The notes beneath the pieces were generated by a model, which was not told where the DNA came from, ran no database searches, and saw only the letters and a program-made list of their open reading frames with translations. Below are positions 1 through 7,540 of a stretch of 46,102 nt of DNA, in pieces. The number at the start of each line of letters is the position of its first letter. Positions within the stretch are counted from its first letter, which is position 1. Origin of the DNA: Candidatus Obscuribacterales bacterium. GTDB taxonomy: Bacteria > Cyanobacteriota > Vampirovibrionia > Obscuribacterales > Obscuribacteraceae. The translations under genes were made by a program, and so were the position numbers. Location: positions 1 to 46,102 of the forward strand of contig CASBPX010000154.1 in NCBI GenBank assembly GCA_949127735.1, given 5' to 3'.

Positions 1-465
1 AATTTTCTTGAACCACGCAATTTAGCAGTGGCTGCCACTAAAGGAACGCTGAAGAAGCGTGAAGAAGATCTGGCTGGTGTGAAAAAGAAAGCCCAACAAA
101 TGCATGCTGCAGCTGTTGAAAAGGCCGAAAAAATTACTGCTCTGGTTGCTATTCACCACGTAGCTAAAGTTGGCGAAAGCGGCAAGCTGTTCGGCAAGAT
201 CACCAACAAAGAAATTGCTGATTTGATTGAAAAAGAAGTTGGTTTTGCCATCGACAAACGATTGGTCAAAACTGAAAACGAAATTCACGCCCTTGGTGTC
301 TACAAAGTGACAGTTAAATTGGCCAATGAAGTATCTACCGAATTGCAATTAGAAGTGCTGCGTGAAGGCGCTACACCAACCACCGGTAAGAACGTACAGC
401 CTAAAGCCGAAGCATCTGCTGTTGAAGTAGACGCCGAAGTTGAAGAGGAAGTCGCGGCTGTTTAA
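1..465 (+). CDS. rplI: 50S ribosomal protein L9, 5' end missing
   Basis: L9 binds 23S rRNA at the base of the L1 stalk. The frame is open from base 1 (residues NFLEPRNLAV, matching the conserved end of the L9 N-terminal RNA-binding domain), so the gene starts before the window. The GTG at 28 is an internal Val, not a start. The visible part holds the long connecting helix (KKREEDLAGVKKKAQQ) and the C-terminal domain ending near LREG. After it comes a tail of about 28 residues rich in Glu and Ala, longer and more acidic than in most L9 proteins. A strong terminator follows within 30 bases, so this is the last gene of its transcript. The family call is secure. Confidence 0.95.
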   Translation, partial: NFLEPRNLAVAATKGTLKKREEDLAGVKKKAQQMHAAAVEKAEKITALVAIHHVAKVGESGKLFGKITNKEIADLIEKEVGFAIDKRLVKTENEIHALGVYKVTVKLANEVSTELQLEVLREGATPTTGKNVQPKAEASAVEVDAEVEEEVAAV

Positions 466-492
466 GCCAGAAGCTCCAGATATTCAATCTTA

Positions 493-530
493 TAAAAATG
501 CCATTGCACCTCGGTGAGATGGCATTTTTA
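493..530 (+). terminator. Rho-independent terminator after rplI
   Basis: A perfect 12-bp stem (493-504 with 519-530) encloses a 14-base loop that can itself form a small CAC/GTG pairing. The A-run on the left and T-run on the right mean it could work in both directions, ending rplI on the forward strand and the methyltransferase transcript on the reverse strand. Confidence 0.85.
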
Positions 531-600
531 ACGCGCTTGCACTAAGGGTGGTGTCACGTTTTTTCTGTTTTTAGTCGTACATCGCGCAATCGTTAGCTTG

Positions 601-1215
601 TTATTTAAGCACGCAATAGCAATATAGAAACTGCTGCGTTGTGCCGAATGGTGTGTTGTGCAGCTCTGTTGCACTTTCAATAAGTTTGAATTTTGTTCCG
701 AACTCGTTGTGCAGTGTGTCTGCGTCATAGCGCATAGTTGAGAGTCCGCTGCATTTTTCTGGCCCCTGCGGACCAAATGTGGCAACAATAACGTGCCCTC
801 CAGGCTTTACAGCTTTTGTTACCTGGCGCACGTATTTGATACGCTCTTCATTTGACGTTAGAAAGTGAAATACAGCTCGATCATGCCATACATCATAATG
901 CTGAAAAGGCAGTTCGACTTGAGTTATATCGGCAGCAATCCAAGTAACTAGAGCCGCATTATCTCCAAGTCGACGTTTAGAGACTTCAATGGCCGTTTCT
1001 GAAATATCCAAGATGCTGACGTTTCTGCAACCGTCTTTTAGCAAGTCGTCAACTAGGGTAGATTCGCCGCCGCCTACATCAATTATAGAAGCGAACCGAT
1101 CAGTATTTGTCTTACAAATTAGTTCAAGCGATTTCTCTAGATGCGGTCTATACCAGCTCACTGCATCAGATGCTTTTGTTTTATAAACGTTATCCCAATG
1201 CGTTTTTTGATCCAT
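601..1215 (-). CDS. class I SAM-dependent methyltransferase
   Basis: A 204-residue protein with the Rossmann methyltransferase fold. Motif I is IIDVGGGES (about residues 44-52), an acidic residue ending strand 2 is in SILDIS (about 67-72), and the post-I region holds AADITQ. PGGHVIVATFGP matches the strand and turn after motif III. It should transfer a methyl group from S-adenosylmethionine to a small molecule or protein; the substrate cannot be read from sequence. The N-terminal HWDNVYKTK is typical of the small-molecule methyltransferase group. The ATG at 1215 has AGGAAAG about 7 bases upstream. It lies 30 bases after the 85-codon gene on the same strand and is probably co-transcribed with it. 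Confidence 0.85.
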   Translation of the reverse strand: MDQKTHWDNVYKTKASDAVSWYRPHLEKSLELICKTNTDRFASIIDVGGGESTLVDDLLKDGCRNVSILDISETAIEVSKRRLGDNAALVTWIAADITQVELPFQHYDVWHDRAVFHFLTSNEERIKYVRQVTKAVKPGGHVIVATFGPQGPEKCSGLSTMRYDADTLHNEFGTKFKLIESATELHNTPFGTTQQFLYCYCVLK

Positions 1216-1245
1216 TGAGAACTTTCCTAGAATCGTTGCCGGCCC

Positions 1246-1503
1246 TTAAACTGCCGCTGCAATCTCGTCCCGACGGCGTTTTACTTCCGCCAGACCAGCC
1301 GCTGTCAGCGTGGCACTGCCGTCGCTAGATTTTTCTATCCAGCCATTAGCCAAAAGCAATTCTTCAGAGCTGTTCAAAAGTTTTCTCTCGTCACTAGACA
1401 GGCGATCAGAAATGGCTGGATGTACTTTCGGCAATTGACCGTTGCGGTCGTAGGCCGTGTCCATCAAGCCAAAGGCAAAGCCTTCTAAAGTAACGCCTCT
1501 CAT
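1246..1503 (-). CDS. small hypothetical protein, winged-helix-like
   Basis: An 85-residue protein with no recognised family. The second half (SSEELLLANGWIEKSSDGSATLTAAGLAEVKRR) reads like the recognition helix and wing of a small winged-helix protein: a helix, a short 'xGWIE' strand, a turn with two strands, then a closing helix. No DNA-binding role is proven. The ATG at 1503 is preceded by GGGAG at good spacing, and the start of the methyltransferase gene is only 30 bases beyond its stop, so the two probably form a small operon. A real gene is likely; its function is unknown. Confidence 0.6.
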   Translation of the reverse strand: MRGVTLEGFAFGLMDTAYDRNGQLPKVHPAISDRLSSDERKLLNSSEELLLANGWIEKSSDGSATLTAAGLAEVKRRRDEIAAAV

Positions 1504-1927
1504 GTCGTGTCTCCCATTTCTATTGTCTGCAGGCTATGTTTAATGCCAGGGTGTGCCGGGGGGTGGGCTGAAAGCAGATGTTGACAAGCTTTCGTTATTA
1601 ATATATCTCTTTTGCCGCCAAAGAGATATTTTTTCGATTTAATGCTAAGCGCATCCTTGGAATGGTCGTAAGTGAATGAGCACCAAACACGGTATCAGTT
1701 TTCTGCTCGACCTGGGTGATTGGGCCGGGCAACTGTACTCCACATGAAGATCTCGAATGGGTTAAGGCTCAGCTGGGGGCAGGGTGTGCTGCTGCTGAGC
1801 AAGGTAAGCGCCAAGCTCAGTCTGGCGAAACTGTCATTAGAATCCTCATCAATTGTCGTCAGAACTAACAGTTTTGGACAATAGCTTTGAAAATGCTTCA
1901 ACTTCCAATCTTGAAGGATGCCCACAA
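1504..1927. other. intergenic stretch of 424 bases without a convincing gene
   Basis: It lies between the end of a reverse-strand operon (stop at 1928) and the start of the 85-codon gene (1503). It should hold the promoter of the methyltransferase pair on the reverse strand. The main structure is a forward-oriented hairpin with a T-run at 1603-1634. A TTGACA hexamer lies at 1581-1586, but the candidate -10 region overlaps the hairpin, so I do not call a promoter. An open frame at 1695-2000 overlaps the gene upstream and does not look coding. Confidence 0.5.
1603..1634 (+). terminator. hairpin with T-run, orphan forward terminator
   Basis: A perfect 10-bp stem (1603-1612 with 1620-1629), a 7-base loop and five T's make a textbook intrinsic terminator on the forward strand. 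No forward gene lies upstream: the nearest one, rplI, already has its own terminator at 493-530. It may end an unseen short forward transcript, or stop antisense transcription into the reverse operon. Confidence 0.6.
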
Positions 1928-2602
1928 CTACAACATCTGGTGCAGAAAACAACGTCCAGCTAGTTTTATCCGCAAACGAGAACAATCCGGTTCGACACAT
2001 ATCTCAGTTCCGCATTCAGGGCCCAAATCATTCCAGGCCTTTGCTCTTTCAGCGCGCGCGTAATCACGGTGAGTCTGTTCCTCCCTTGCGAAAATCTCGG
2101 GAGTGTTCAACGAGTCTCTTAGTGACTTGCTCTTCACCGTGCAGAATGATTTATCACTCGAAGATAAATAGCAGTAAGGCTGGAGCTTGTTCATAATCTG
2201 CCAAAACCGCGAGTCATCTTCTTGCTCGTCATCAATAAAAGTGCAATTAGAACCAAGGGCGTCGAGAATTTCAGCATCTGTGACCGTGCGCTCAATAATC
2301 ATCAGTTCGAAGTCGACACCATAATTAATTTCTGACCGACCTGACTTCTGTTCGGACACAGCATAGTCGCCAACCGCCCTCCACCCAGCTTCTTTGCCTA
2401 AAGACACTGGCGCAAATCCGACCGCGTCATATAGGATTAGAAGAATGCAGTATGGCTGTTTAGGAAAATCCAAATCTTCAACTGTAAAAGACGAATTTTT
2501 TATCCAGAAAAAATCGCCGTAGTATCCCAATTCGACCCTTTTTGCCTGATAGCACCAGTTGGCCAGGTTGAGATACTCTTCAATTGTTGGAATTGGTTTC
2601 AT
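1928..2602 (-). CDS. hypothetical protein with C-terminal Cys/His motif
   Basis: A 224-residue acidic protein of no family I can name. The N-terminal part (MKPIPTIEEYLNLANWCYQ) and the central part look like an ordinary soluble alpha/beta protein. The last 25 residues contain a Cys-x4-Cys-x10-Cys-x2-His pattern (CVEPDCSRLRIKLAGRCFLHQ), a likely small zinc site; I have seen similar tails on uncharacterised bacterial proteins. Its ATG overlaps the stop of the upstream gene by four bases (ATGA at 2599-2602), which implies translational coupling with the DUF2314-like protein and a shared role. It is the last gene of the operon. Confidence 0.7.
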   Translation of the reverse strand: MKPIPTIEEYLNLANWCYQAKRVELGYYGDFFWIKNSSFTVEDLDFPKQPYCILLILYDAVGFAPVSLGKEAGWRAVGDYAVSEQKSGRSEINYGVDFELMIIERTVTDAEILDALGSNCTFIDDEQEDDSRFWQIMNKLQPYCYLSSSDKSFCTVKSKSLRDSLNTPEIFAREEQTHRDYARAERAKAWNDLGPECGTEICVEPDCSRLRIKLAGRCFLHQML

Positions 2603-3882
2603 TGACCGTCATCATCAGAATCTTTGCCCAACACTTGGTTGGTCCATCCACCTAGAATTATTTCAGCGTCGCACATCAGAACCCAATCCACTATTGATTC
2701 TGAAGGCAAAGTGGCAGGCTTTCCTACTCGTATATCTGGATCGTACCGAGAGTCATTGCCATAATTTACATTGAGTAACTCCGCCTGCGGCCATCCTGTG
2801 ACGTATGCCCAGAGATATTCCGTATCGACGCCGTTAGTCACTCGATATTTGACAATTAAGTCAAACTCGCTCGGAACTTCACCTTCAAGATATCTTGAGC
2901 GGAGCTCATTCAGTCCTGCGCGGGCAGTATTAACTGCATTCGTCATTGCAGACGACCATTCTTTGACTACCGCACCTTTTTCAACTGGCTTATAAATTTG
3001 ACTACAGACCTGGTAATAGTATTCACCGTCGGACAACTTTAGAAATGCGGGCGGAACGATGGTGAGGAATGCAGTGTCGTGCTCCTCTAATTGTTCGTCG
3101 AATCGGAGATGCACAATGGTGCTACCTGCAGGGGTATTTTTCTGATAGGCTTCTTCGATATCGGAACCAGCGACTCTAACGTTGAGTGGTATATCAAAAT
3201 TGACCAGGTCGGGCGAACTTTGACGATGCTCTTGAAGCAGTTTGACCAGTTTCCATGCCAATCCGGTCATCACACTGCCCATTTGATTTATGAATTGCTT
3301 CGGTAATTTGAACGCTTGAATTTCTGGCAAGCCCACAAGATACATGCCTTTTGTTGTCATCCATATGCTGCCGTATTCATCCACCGAACACGTCACGCGC
3401 AGCCAGTCAGAAAAACGAAGGTGCGTTTCTTCAGTGCGCAGATCTTTTAGAACTACATCTGATGATAACAATTCTAATCTTGGGCCATCCAGAAACCAGG
3501 TATCCAGTTTCGCAGCTAGAGCTGCGCAGATTGTTCGGCCCAGAAGGTAATCTGTCGGAGGCCAGACAGGCACACATGAGCCTTGAAATATTATCCAGTA
3601 GACTGCATTTGTAAGTTTACTAATATCTTCTTCAGTGCTTCCGGTCGAATCGAGCGCACCAAGTGGCAGCTGAGCCATTTCGCTATACAAAGGAGCAATC
3701 AGATTATTGCGACTCGACTCCAAATATTCTATTGCTTGTACTTGAAGCGGTTCAGGGATAAATTCTTTGATGGCTTCAATGACAAATAATTTGAGCTCGT
3801 CAGGAAGAGTCTGAACGGGTACGACAAACCCACTTTCTATGTATTCCGGCAAAACTATGCAAATTTTTGATGCTTTACTCAT
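2599..3882 (-). CDS. DUF2314-like protein of unknown function
   Basis: A 427-residue soluble protein. Its C-terminal third resembles the DUF2314 family: a helix with Ala and Arg (AMTNAVNTARAGLNEL), then a strand pair around FDLIVKYRV and EYLWAYVTGW, then the closing DWVLMCDAEIILGGWT. The middle part contains GSIWMTTKGMYLVGLPE, a pattern seen in related DUF4026/DUF4261-type proteins. None of these families has an established reaction; several are suspected immunity-like or stress proteins. There is no signal peptide or membrane segment. The gene is coupled by a 4-base overlap to the next gene and lies 56 bases after the small gene at 3939-4286. The domain match rests on pattern recognition and needs a profile search. 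Confidence 0.65.
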   Translation of the reverse strand: MSKASKICIVLPEYIESGFVVPVQTLPDELKLFVIEAIKEFIPEPLQVQAIEYLESSRNNLIAPLYSEMAQLPLGALDSTGSTEEDISKLTNAVYWIIFQGSCVPVWPPTDYLLGRTICAALAAKLDTWFLDGPRLELLSSDVVLKDLRTEETHLRFSDWLRVTCSVDEYGSIWMTTKGMYLVGLPEIQAFKLPKQFINQMGSVMTGLAWKLVKLLQEHRQSSPDLVNFDIPLNVRVAGSDIEEAYQKNTPAGSTIVHLRFDEQLEEHDTAFLTIVPPAFLKLSDGEYYYQVCSQIYKPVEKGAVVKEWSSAMTNAVNTARAGLNELRSRYLEGEVPSEFDLIVKYRVTNGVDTEYLWAYVTGWPQAELLNVNYGNDSRYDPDIRVGKPATLPSESIVDWVLMCDAEIILGGWTNQVLGKDSDDDGQ

Positions 3883-3938
3883 AACTATGCAATGCCCTCG
3901 GCTGAGCCCCCTACATTAGCCACACCAGATCTCTTGTT

Positions 3939-4286
3939 TCAGTGTCCATTCGCGTTGATTTCATGCGAATTGCTTGCTGCTACTTGATTTGCGTGATTGA
4001 TTTCGGCAGTCATTTCCGAGTAGCCATCTTTGTCTAAAATTTGCCAGCCTTTCCACATGTAATCGTCAGCTTTTGAGTCTCCGGCGGCTATGAACTTGAG
4101 CGTAACTAGATTTACATCTTTGGGAAGGGTTTGGGCGGCAGTTATGGTTGCTTTCAGAGTAGCCTCAGTCAGGTTCTGCTTCAACTTTTTCTCCTCATCT
4201 CCGACCTCAGTCTCTGCGAAGGGTTGCTTCAGGTCGGCGTCACTGACCGGAACAAAGGTGACGCTTCTCGTGAAGTGAGATGTCAG
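3939..4286 (-). CDS. small hypothetical protein, probable CTG start
   Basis: The frame is open from 4322 to the stop at 3939 and has no ATG or GTG near its start. I place the start at CTG 4286-4284. This overlaps the stop of the upstream gene as CTGA and has AAGG about 8 bases before it, giving 115 residues. The alternative is TTG at 4184, which has a strong GAGGAG before it and gives 81 residues. The stretch between the two reads like coding sequence (TSHFTRSVTFVPVSDADLKQ). The product is a small soluble protein of unknown family, and its coupling to the toxin-antitoxin fusion suggests they act together. Confidence 0.55.
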   Translation of the reverse strand: MTSHFTRSVTFVPVSDADLKQPFAETEVGDEEKKLKQNLTEATLKATITAAQTLPKDVNLVTLKFIAAGDSKADDYMWKGWQILDKDGYSEMTAEINHANQVAASNSHEINANGH

Positions 4287-5590
4287 ATCACTTGCCTTTT
4301 CAGGTCGTTGTATTGAGCTGAATCAATTAATTCACGGCGCTGCAACTTCCCCACAACGACACCGGGCGCTATCCCAATTTCTTGAGCGAAACAAACAATT
4401 GATCGTTTATCAAACTTTCGACTCGAAACAAAAGCTTCTAGGTTTTTCGGTGGCATCAAAATATCGCTAGCGAAAGAATTAGCTTCATGCTCTTTGAGGC
4501 TTTGCTCACCGGTAGGGTTGACATCGAGGAACACTTCCTTCTTGCCGTGAAGCAGTATGTGAGCCATCTCGTGAAAAAAAGTAAGCCAGAAATGATCATC
4601 GGTTCCATGTCGGAGATTTATTTGTATAAGAGCTTTTTGCGGTGTTAGCCATTTGCTTGCACCACTAATGTGAGCTTTGGAAAGGCCCGGCACAAAGACT
4701 ACGGCGATGCCGTAAGTTGCGCACTTCTTTGTGATTTCTACTTTAATATCGGTGTGCTCTTTTAAGGTCAACTCACGAATTTCAAAAATCGCTTCACGCA
4801 CTCCCTTGGCGTCAAATGTTTTGCAGTTTATCTGTTGGGCCAAAATTTCACCACGGCGGAGCCACGCACTGGCAGCACCAGGCTCTTTTTCGAAGGTTTC
4901 GGAATTCCGAAATGCTACTTTGGGTGAAAGCCACTGTTCATTCCATACTTCGGGAGAGGCTATTCCATAAAAGCTTAAAACCTCTTGAAGCTGGGCTACT
5001 GGGTCAATGCGTTTGCTTATCCAGCCAAATTTGATCATTGCAGAAACAGGAATTTGCTTTAGCCAACCAGTGAAATTCATCAATCGTGCTCTTTCTCTTT
5101 CTTTGGCTGAGAAGTTTTGATAATTGGATTCAAGATTGAGCCAGAATTTCGCAGGAATGTTTAACACTCGCTCCAGCTGGAGGGCGGTGTCCGCGGTTAT
5201 ACCGGTTTTGCCCTGAACGATTTCATTGATCGTCTTAATTGGTCTGCCCATCCTTAATGCGAGGTCCGACTGAGAGATAGACCGCTCTTCTAGCGCGTCA
5301 ATCAAAATCTCTCCAGGAACAACGCTGTAATTTGGGCGAAACTGGTTTGTTGACGTATTAGTCATGAGTGATGGACCATCTAAATCTAGGGAGAATACTC
5401 CAGCAAGATCACCTTTGAGAGCGTGGCAGCGCCCAGGCGTATTTCTTAACTGCTCCAAAGAGTCGGCCGCTGCTAACTGAGTCATCTTCTTCATAATCGC
5501 TTTTGCTCTTTGATTGCCATAGACTTTGCCCAGCTCCGTGTCGGAGTTGAATTCCTTTTCTAGTTTTTTGCTCGAAAAGATGATATCCAT
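4283..5590 (-). CDS. HigB-like toxin start fused to HigA/ImmA antitoxin-peptidase
   Basis: A 435-residue protein. Residues 1-74 match the N-terminal two thirds of HigB/RelE-type mRNA interferases (LEKEFNSDTELGKVYGNQRAK, then LRNTPGRCHALKGDLAG). This part stops at LDLDGP, where intact toxins continue with their last strands and catalytic residues. From Met76 (codon at 5365-5363) the protein is a complete HigA-type antitoxin: 'VVPGEILIDALEER', a helix-turn-helix (ISQSDLALRMGRPIKTINEI) and an ImmA/IrrE zinc-peptidase domain with HEMAH (His340, Glu341, His344) and a downstream EHEANSFASDILMP. The toxin part is probably inactive while the antitoxin/regulator part looks intact. Met76 could also serve as an internal start. 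It heads a four-gene operon and may regulate itself through the palindrome at 5607-5627. Confidence 0.85.
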   Translation of the reverse strand: MDIIFSSKKLEKEFNSDTELGKVYGNQRAKAIMKKMTQLAAADSLEQLRNTPGRCHALKGDLAGVFSLDLDGPSLMTNTSTNQFRPNYSVVPGEILIDALEERSISQSDLALRMGRPIKTINEIVQGKTGITADTALQLERVLNIPAKFWLNLESNYQNFSAKERERARLMNFTGWLKQIPVSAMIKFGWISKRIDPVAQLQEVLSFYGIASPEVWNEQWLSPKVAFRNSETFEKEPGAASAWLRRGEILAQQINCKTFDAKGVREAIFEIRELTLKEHTDIKVEITKKCATYGIAVVFVPGLSKAHISGASKWLTPQKALIQINLRHGTDDHFWLTFFHEMAHILLHGKKEVFLDVNPTGEQSLKEHEANSFASDILMPPKNLEAFVSSRKFDKRSIVCFAQEIGIAPGVVVGKLQRRELIDSAQYNDLKRQVI

Positions 5591-5606
5591 AATTATTTTT
5601 GCATAC

Positions 5607-5627
5607 TTTTAACGATAAGGGTTAAAA
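5607..5627. promoter_or_regulatory. candidate operator palindrome before the HigBA fusion gene
   Basis: Two 7-base arms (TTTTAAC and GTTAAAA) separated by 7 bases lie 17-37 bases upstream of the start codon at 5590, where an autoregulatory antitoxin would bind over its own promoter. HigA proteins are known to bind such palindromes; binding here is inferred. Confidence 0.4.
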
Positions 5628-5702
5628 ATTATTGAAACAGTTTCTTTGACCTTTCCCGTGTGCAGGTTGCGGCGTTCAGTTGTCTCCGGCTCCAAGAAAT
5701 CA

Positions 5703-5727
5703 TTTGTGCCACTGCTTGTGGCACAAA
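5703..5727. repeat. perfect 10-bp inverted repeat in the 5591-5816 gap
   Basis: The arms TTTGTGCCAC (5703-5712) and GTGGCACAAA (5718-5727) pair perfectly around a 5-base loop. No T-run follows on either strand, so it is not a classical terminator. It lies between the stop of xseB and the HigBA fusion gene, both on the reverse strand. It could be a second operator, or a structure in the 3' end of the xseB transcript. Nothing else convincing is seen in this 226-base gap. Confidence 0.5.
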
Positions 5728-5816
5728 ATCGTGTCGGAGTTCGGGATTGAAGAAAGTGCTTTGGCTCGTTCGTTTTAGATACACATCACGGCGAAAAATA
5801 GGCGATTTTTCAAATA

Positions 5817-6323
5817 TCAATCTTCTAAATCTATTCGCTCGCCTTGAAACGGCTCCGTCGTCAGCGTTCCATCTGCTTGCTTTTTCAAAATTTCAATTTT
5901 AGCTTCGGCCCCTTTGATGAACTGTTCGCATTCAACAGAGAGTTTGATGCCTTGTTCAAAAAGCTGTAACGCCTTTTCTAGTTTTACTTCGCCGTCAAGT
6001 TCACGCACTACATTTTCCAGTTCTGCCAGAGATGCTTCAAAGTCGATTTTCAGTTCAGGTTCAGTGATGTTCATGATTTTTGTTCTCCGGGAATCGTTTT
6101 CAGGCACTCTGGAAATAACAGCGGTAATTTCTTCTTTGATTTCAGTCATCACCGCCTGGGCCGGCGCAGTTGCGGTAGTTTTTTCGGACACAGCCGATTT
6201 TTCTGCCTTACTTTTGCTCTTAGTTTTTTTGATCGATTCAGTGGCTTCGGCCACATCAACGAGTTTGCCCTCAAAAAATGAAAGCTGCTGAATCTCGTTT
6301 GTTTTTTCGTCGTCATCGCTCAT
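5817..6323 (-). CDS. xseB: exodeoxyribonuclease VII small subunit, N-terminally extended
   Basis: XseB assembles in several copies along the coiled coil of XseA to form exonuclease VII, which degrades single-stranded DNA into short oligonucleotides. The family core starts near residue 93 (IDFEASLAELENVVRELDGE) and includes LEKALQLFEQGIKL. A full-length product of 168 residues is about twice the usual size of about 80. The extra 84-residue N-terminus is rich in Lys, Thr, Ala and Glu and looks disordered. The ATG at 6323 overlaps the xseA stop (ATGA). However, an internal ATG at 6074 with GGAG about 10 bases before it would give exactly the usual-length protein, so two forms are possible. Confidence 0.88.
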   Translation of the reverse strand: MSDDDEKTNEIQQLSFFEGKLVDVAEATESIKKTKSKSKAEKSAVSEKTTATAPAQAVMTEIKEEITAVISRVPENDSRRTKIMNITEPELKIDFEASLAELENVVRELDGEVKLEKALQLFEQGIKLSVECEQFIKGAEAKIEILKKQADGTLTTEPFQGERIDLED

Positions 6324-7540
6324 TTTTCAATAGACTCCACTGTCAGTGTGATTTTTCCTGAGCGTAAAAGTGCTTGTACTCTGTCGCCTACATTGAGATT
6401 TTCTGCGCGGGTAACTATTTTCCCATCCAGTGTTCGCAGCACCGAAAAACCCCTGGCCATCACATTATCAGGCCCTAGTGCATAAAGTTTTTCTTTCAAT
6501 TCTTTGACTTTATAATTGTTGGCTGCCAGCAATCTTTCTATGCAGTTGGTGATGTGTTGCCTTCGCCTCGACACGTTTACTGAAGCCAGCTCAAGGCGAT
6601 CTTGATAGCGGTTTAGAGCATTGATGGGCGAATAACGTACTAGATCGCGACGAGCATGATGCATGCGCTCTTCGACGGTTTGAATCAAGCGGCGGTTGAG
6701 AAAGGCGAATTTTTCGAGCAGTTCGGCACTACCGCGTGCCACCAGTTCGGCGGCGGCGGTTGGTGTAGGCGCGCGCAGGTCAGCAACTAGATCGCAAATG
6801 GTCGTGTCAGTTTCGTGACCCACGCCTGAGATGATAGGAATGGTGCACTCGGCCACCGCCCGTGCCACCACTTCAGTATTGAATGACCAGAGGTCTTCTA
6901 TTGATCCGCCGCCGCGGGCCACGATAATTACTTCAATATCACTGATGGTTTGCAAATGACGAATTGCTTGTGCCACTTCTTCAGCAGAGCCTTCTCCTTG
7001 CACTTTTGCCGGAGCAATTACCACTGAAACATTGCGGTTACGGCGTGATAAGGCGCTGAGAATGTCTCTTAATGCGGCACCGGCTGAACTTGTGACTACA
7101 CCGACTCGCCGGGGCACCATCGGTATTACTTTTTTGCGAGCCGGGTCGAGCAGGCCTTCGGCTTCTAGCTTTGCTTTTAGCTGGTCAAAAGCCAACTGCC
7201 ACTCGCCTACGCCAACGGGCTCAATGGCGGTGACAATCATCTGGTAGGCGCCGCGGGGCGGATAGACACTTAGTTTGCCGCGGGCCACTACCTGTAAGCC
7301 GTCTTCGATTTTAAAGCGCAGATTGGCATTTGAAGTTTTGAAGCACACGCAAGGCAAAGTAGCTTCTTGATCCTTTAGTGAAAAATACCAGTGGCCAGAA
7401 GGATAAATTTTGGCGTTAGAAACTTCGCCGACAACCGAAACCGAGTCGAACTGCCCTTCGAGGGTGTCGCGAATGCGATTGGTCAATTGCGATACGGTCA
7501 GTACCGGGTTTAGTGGGTGAGTTTCTTTCAGGCTATACAT
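6320..7540 (-). CDS. xseA: exodeoxyribonuclease VII large subunit
   Basis: This is the catalytic subunit of exonuclease VII, acting on single-stranded DNA from both ends in repair and recombination. The 406-residue length fits the family. An N-terminal OB-fold (about residues 15-110, with 'VVGEVSNAKIYPSGHWYFSLKD') is followed by the catalytic domain with the hallmark ARGGGSIEDLWSFNTE, 'SGVGHETDTTICDLVADLRAPTPTAAAE' in pieces of the expected order, and a helical C-terminus. All expected blocks are intact. It is translationally coupled to xseB by ATGA. The 477 bases upstream are shared with a divergent gene. Confidence 0.95.
   Translation of the reverse strand: MYSLKETHPLNPVLTVSQLTNRIRDTLEGQFDSVSVVGEVSNAKIYPSGHWYFSLKDQEATLPCVCFKTSNANLRFKIEDGLQVVARGKLSVYPPRGAYQMIVTAIEPVGVGEWQLAFDQLKAKLEAEGLLDPARKKVIPMVPRRVGVVTSSAGAALRDILSALSRRNRNVSVVIAPAKVQGEGSAEEVAQAIRHLQTISDIEVIIVARGGGSIEDLWSFNTEVVARAVAECTIPIISGVGHETDTTICDLVADLRAPTPTAAAELVARGSAELLEKFAFLNRRLIQTVEERMHHARRDLVRYSPINALNRYQDRLELASVNVSRRRQHITNCIERLLAANNYKVKELKEKLYALGPDNVMARGFSVLRTLDGKIVTRAENLNVGDRVQALLRSGKITLTVESIEK

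Noticed and set aside
1695..2000. 101-codon reverse frame
   Set aside because: It overlaps the end of the better-supported gene at 1928-2602 in another frame, and its composition looks random.
5629..5820. 63-codon reverse frame
   Set aside because: It spans the hairpin at 5703-5727, has no ribosome site and an unprotein-like composition.
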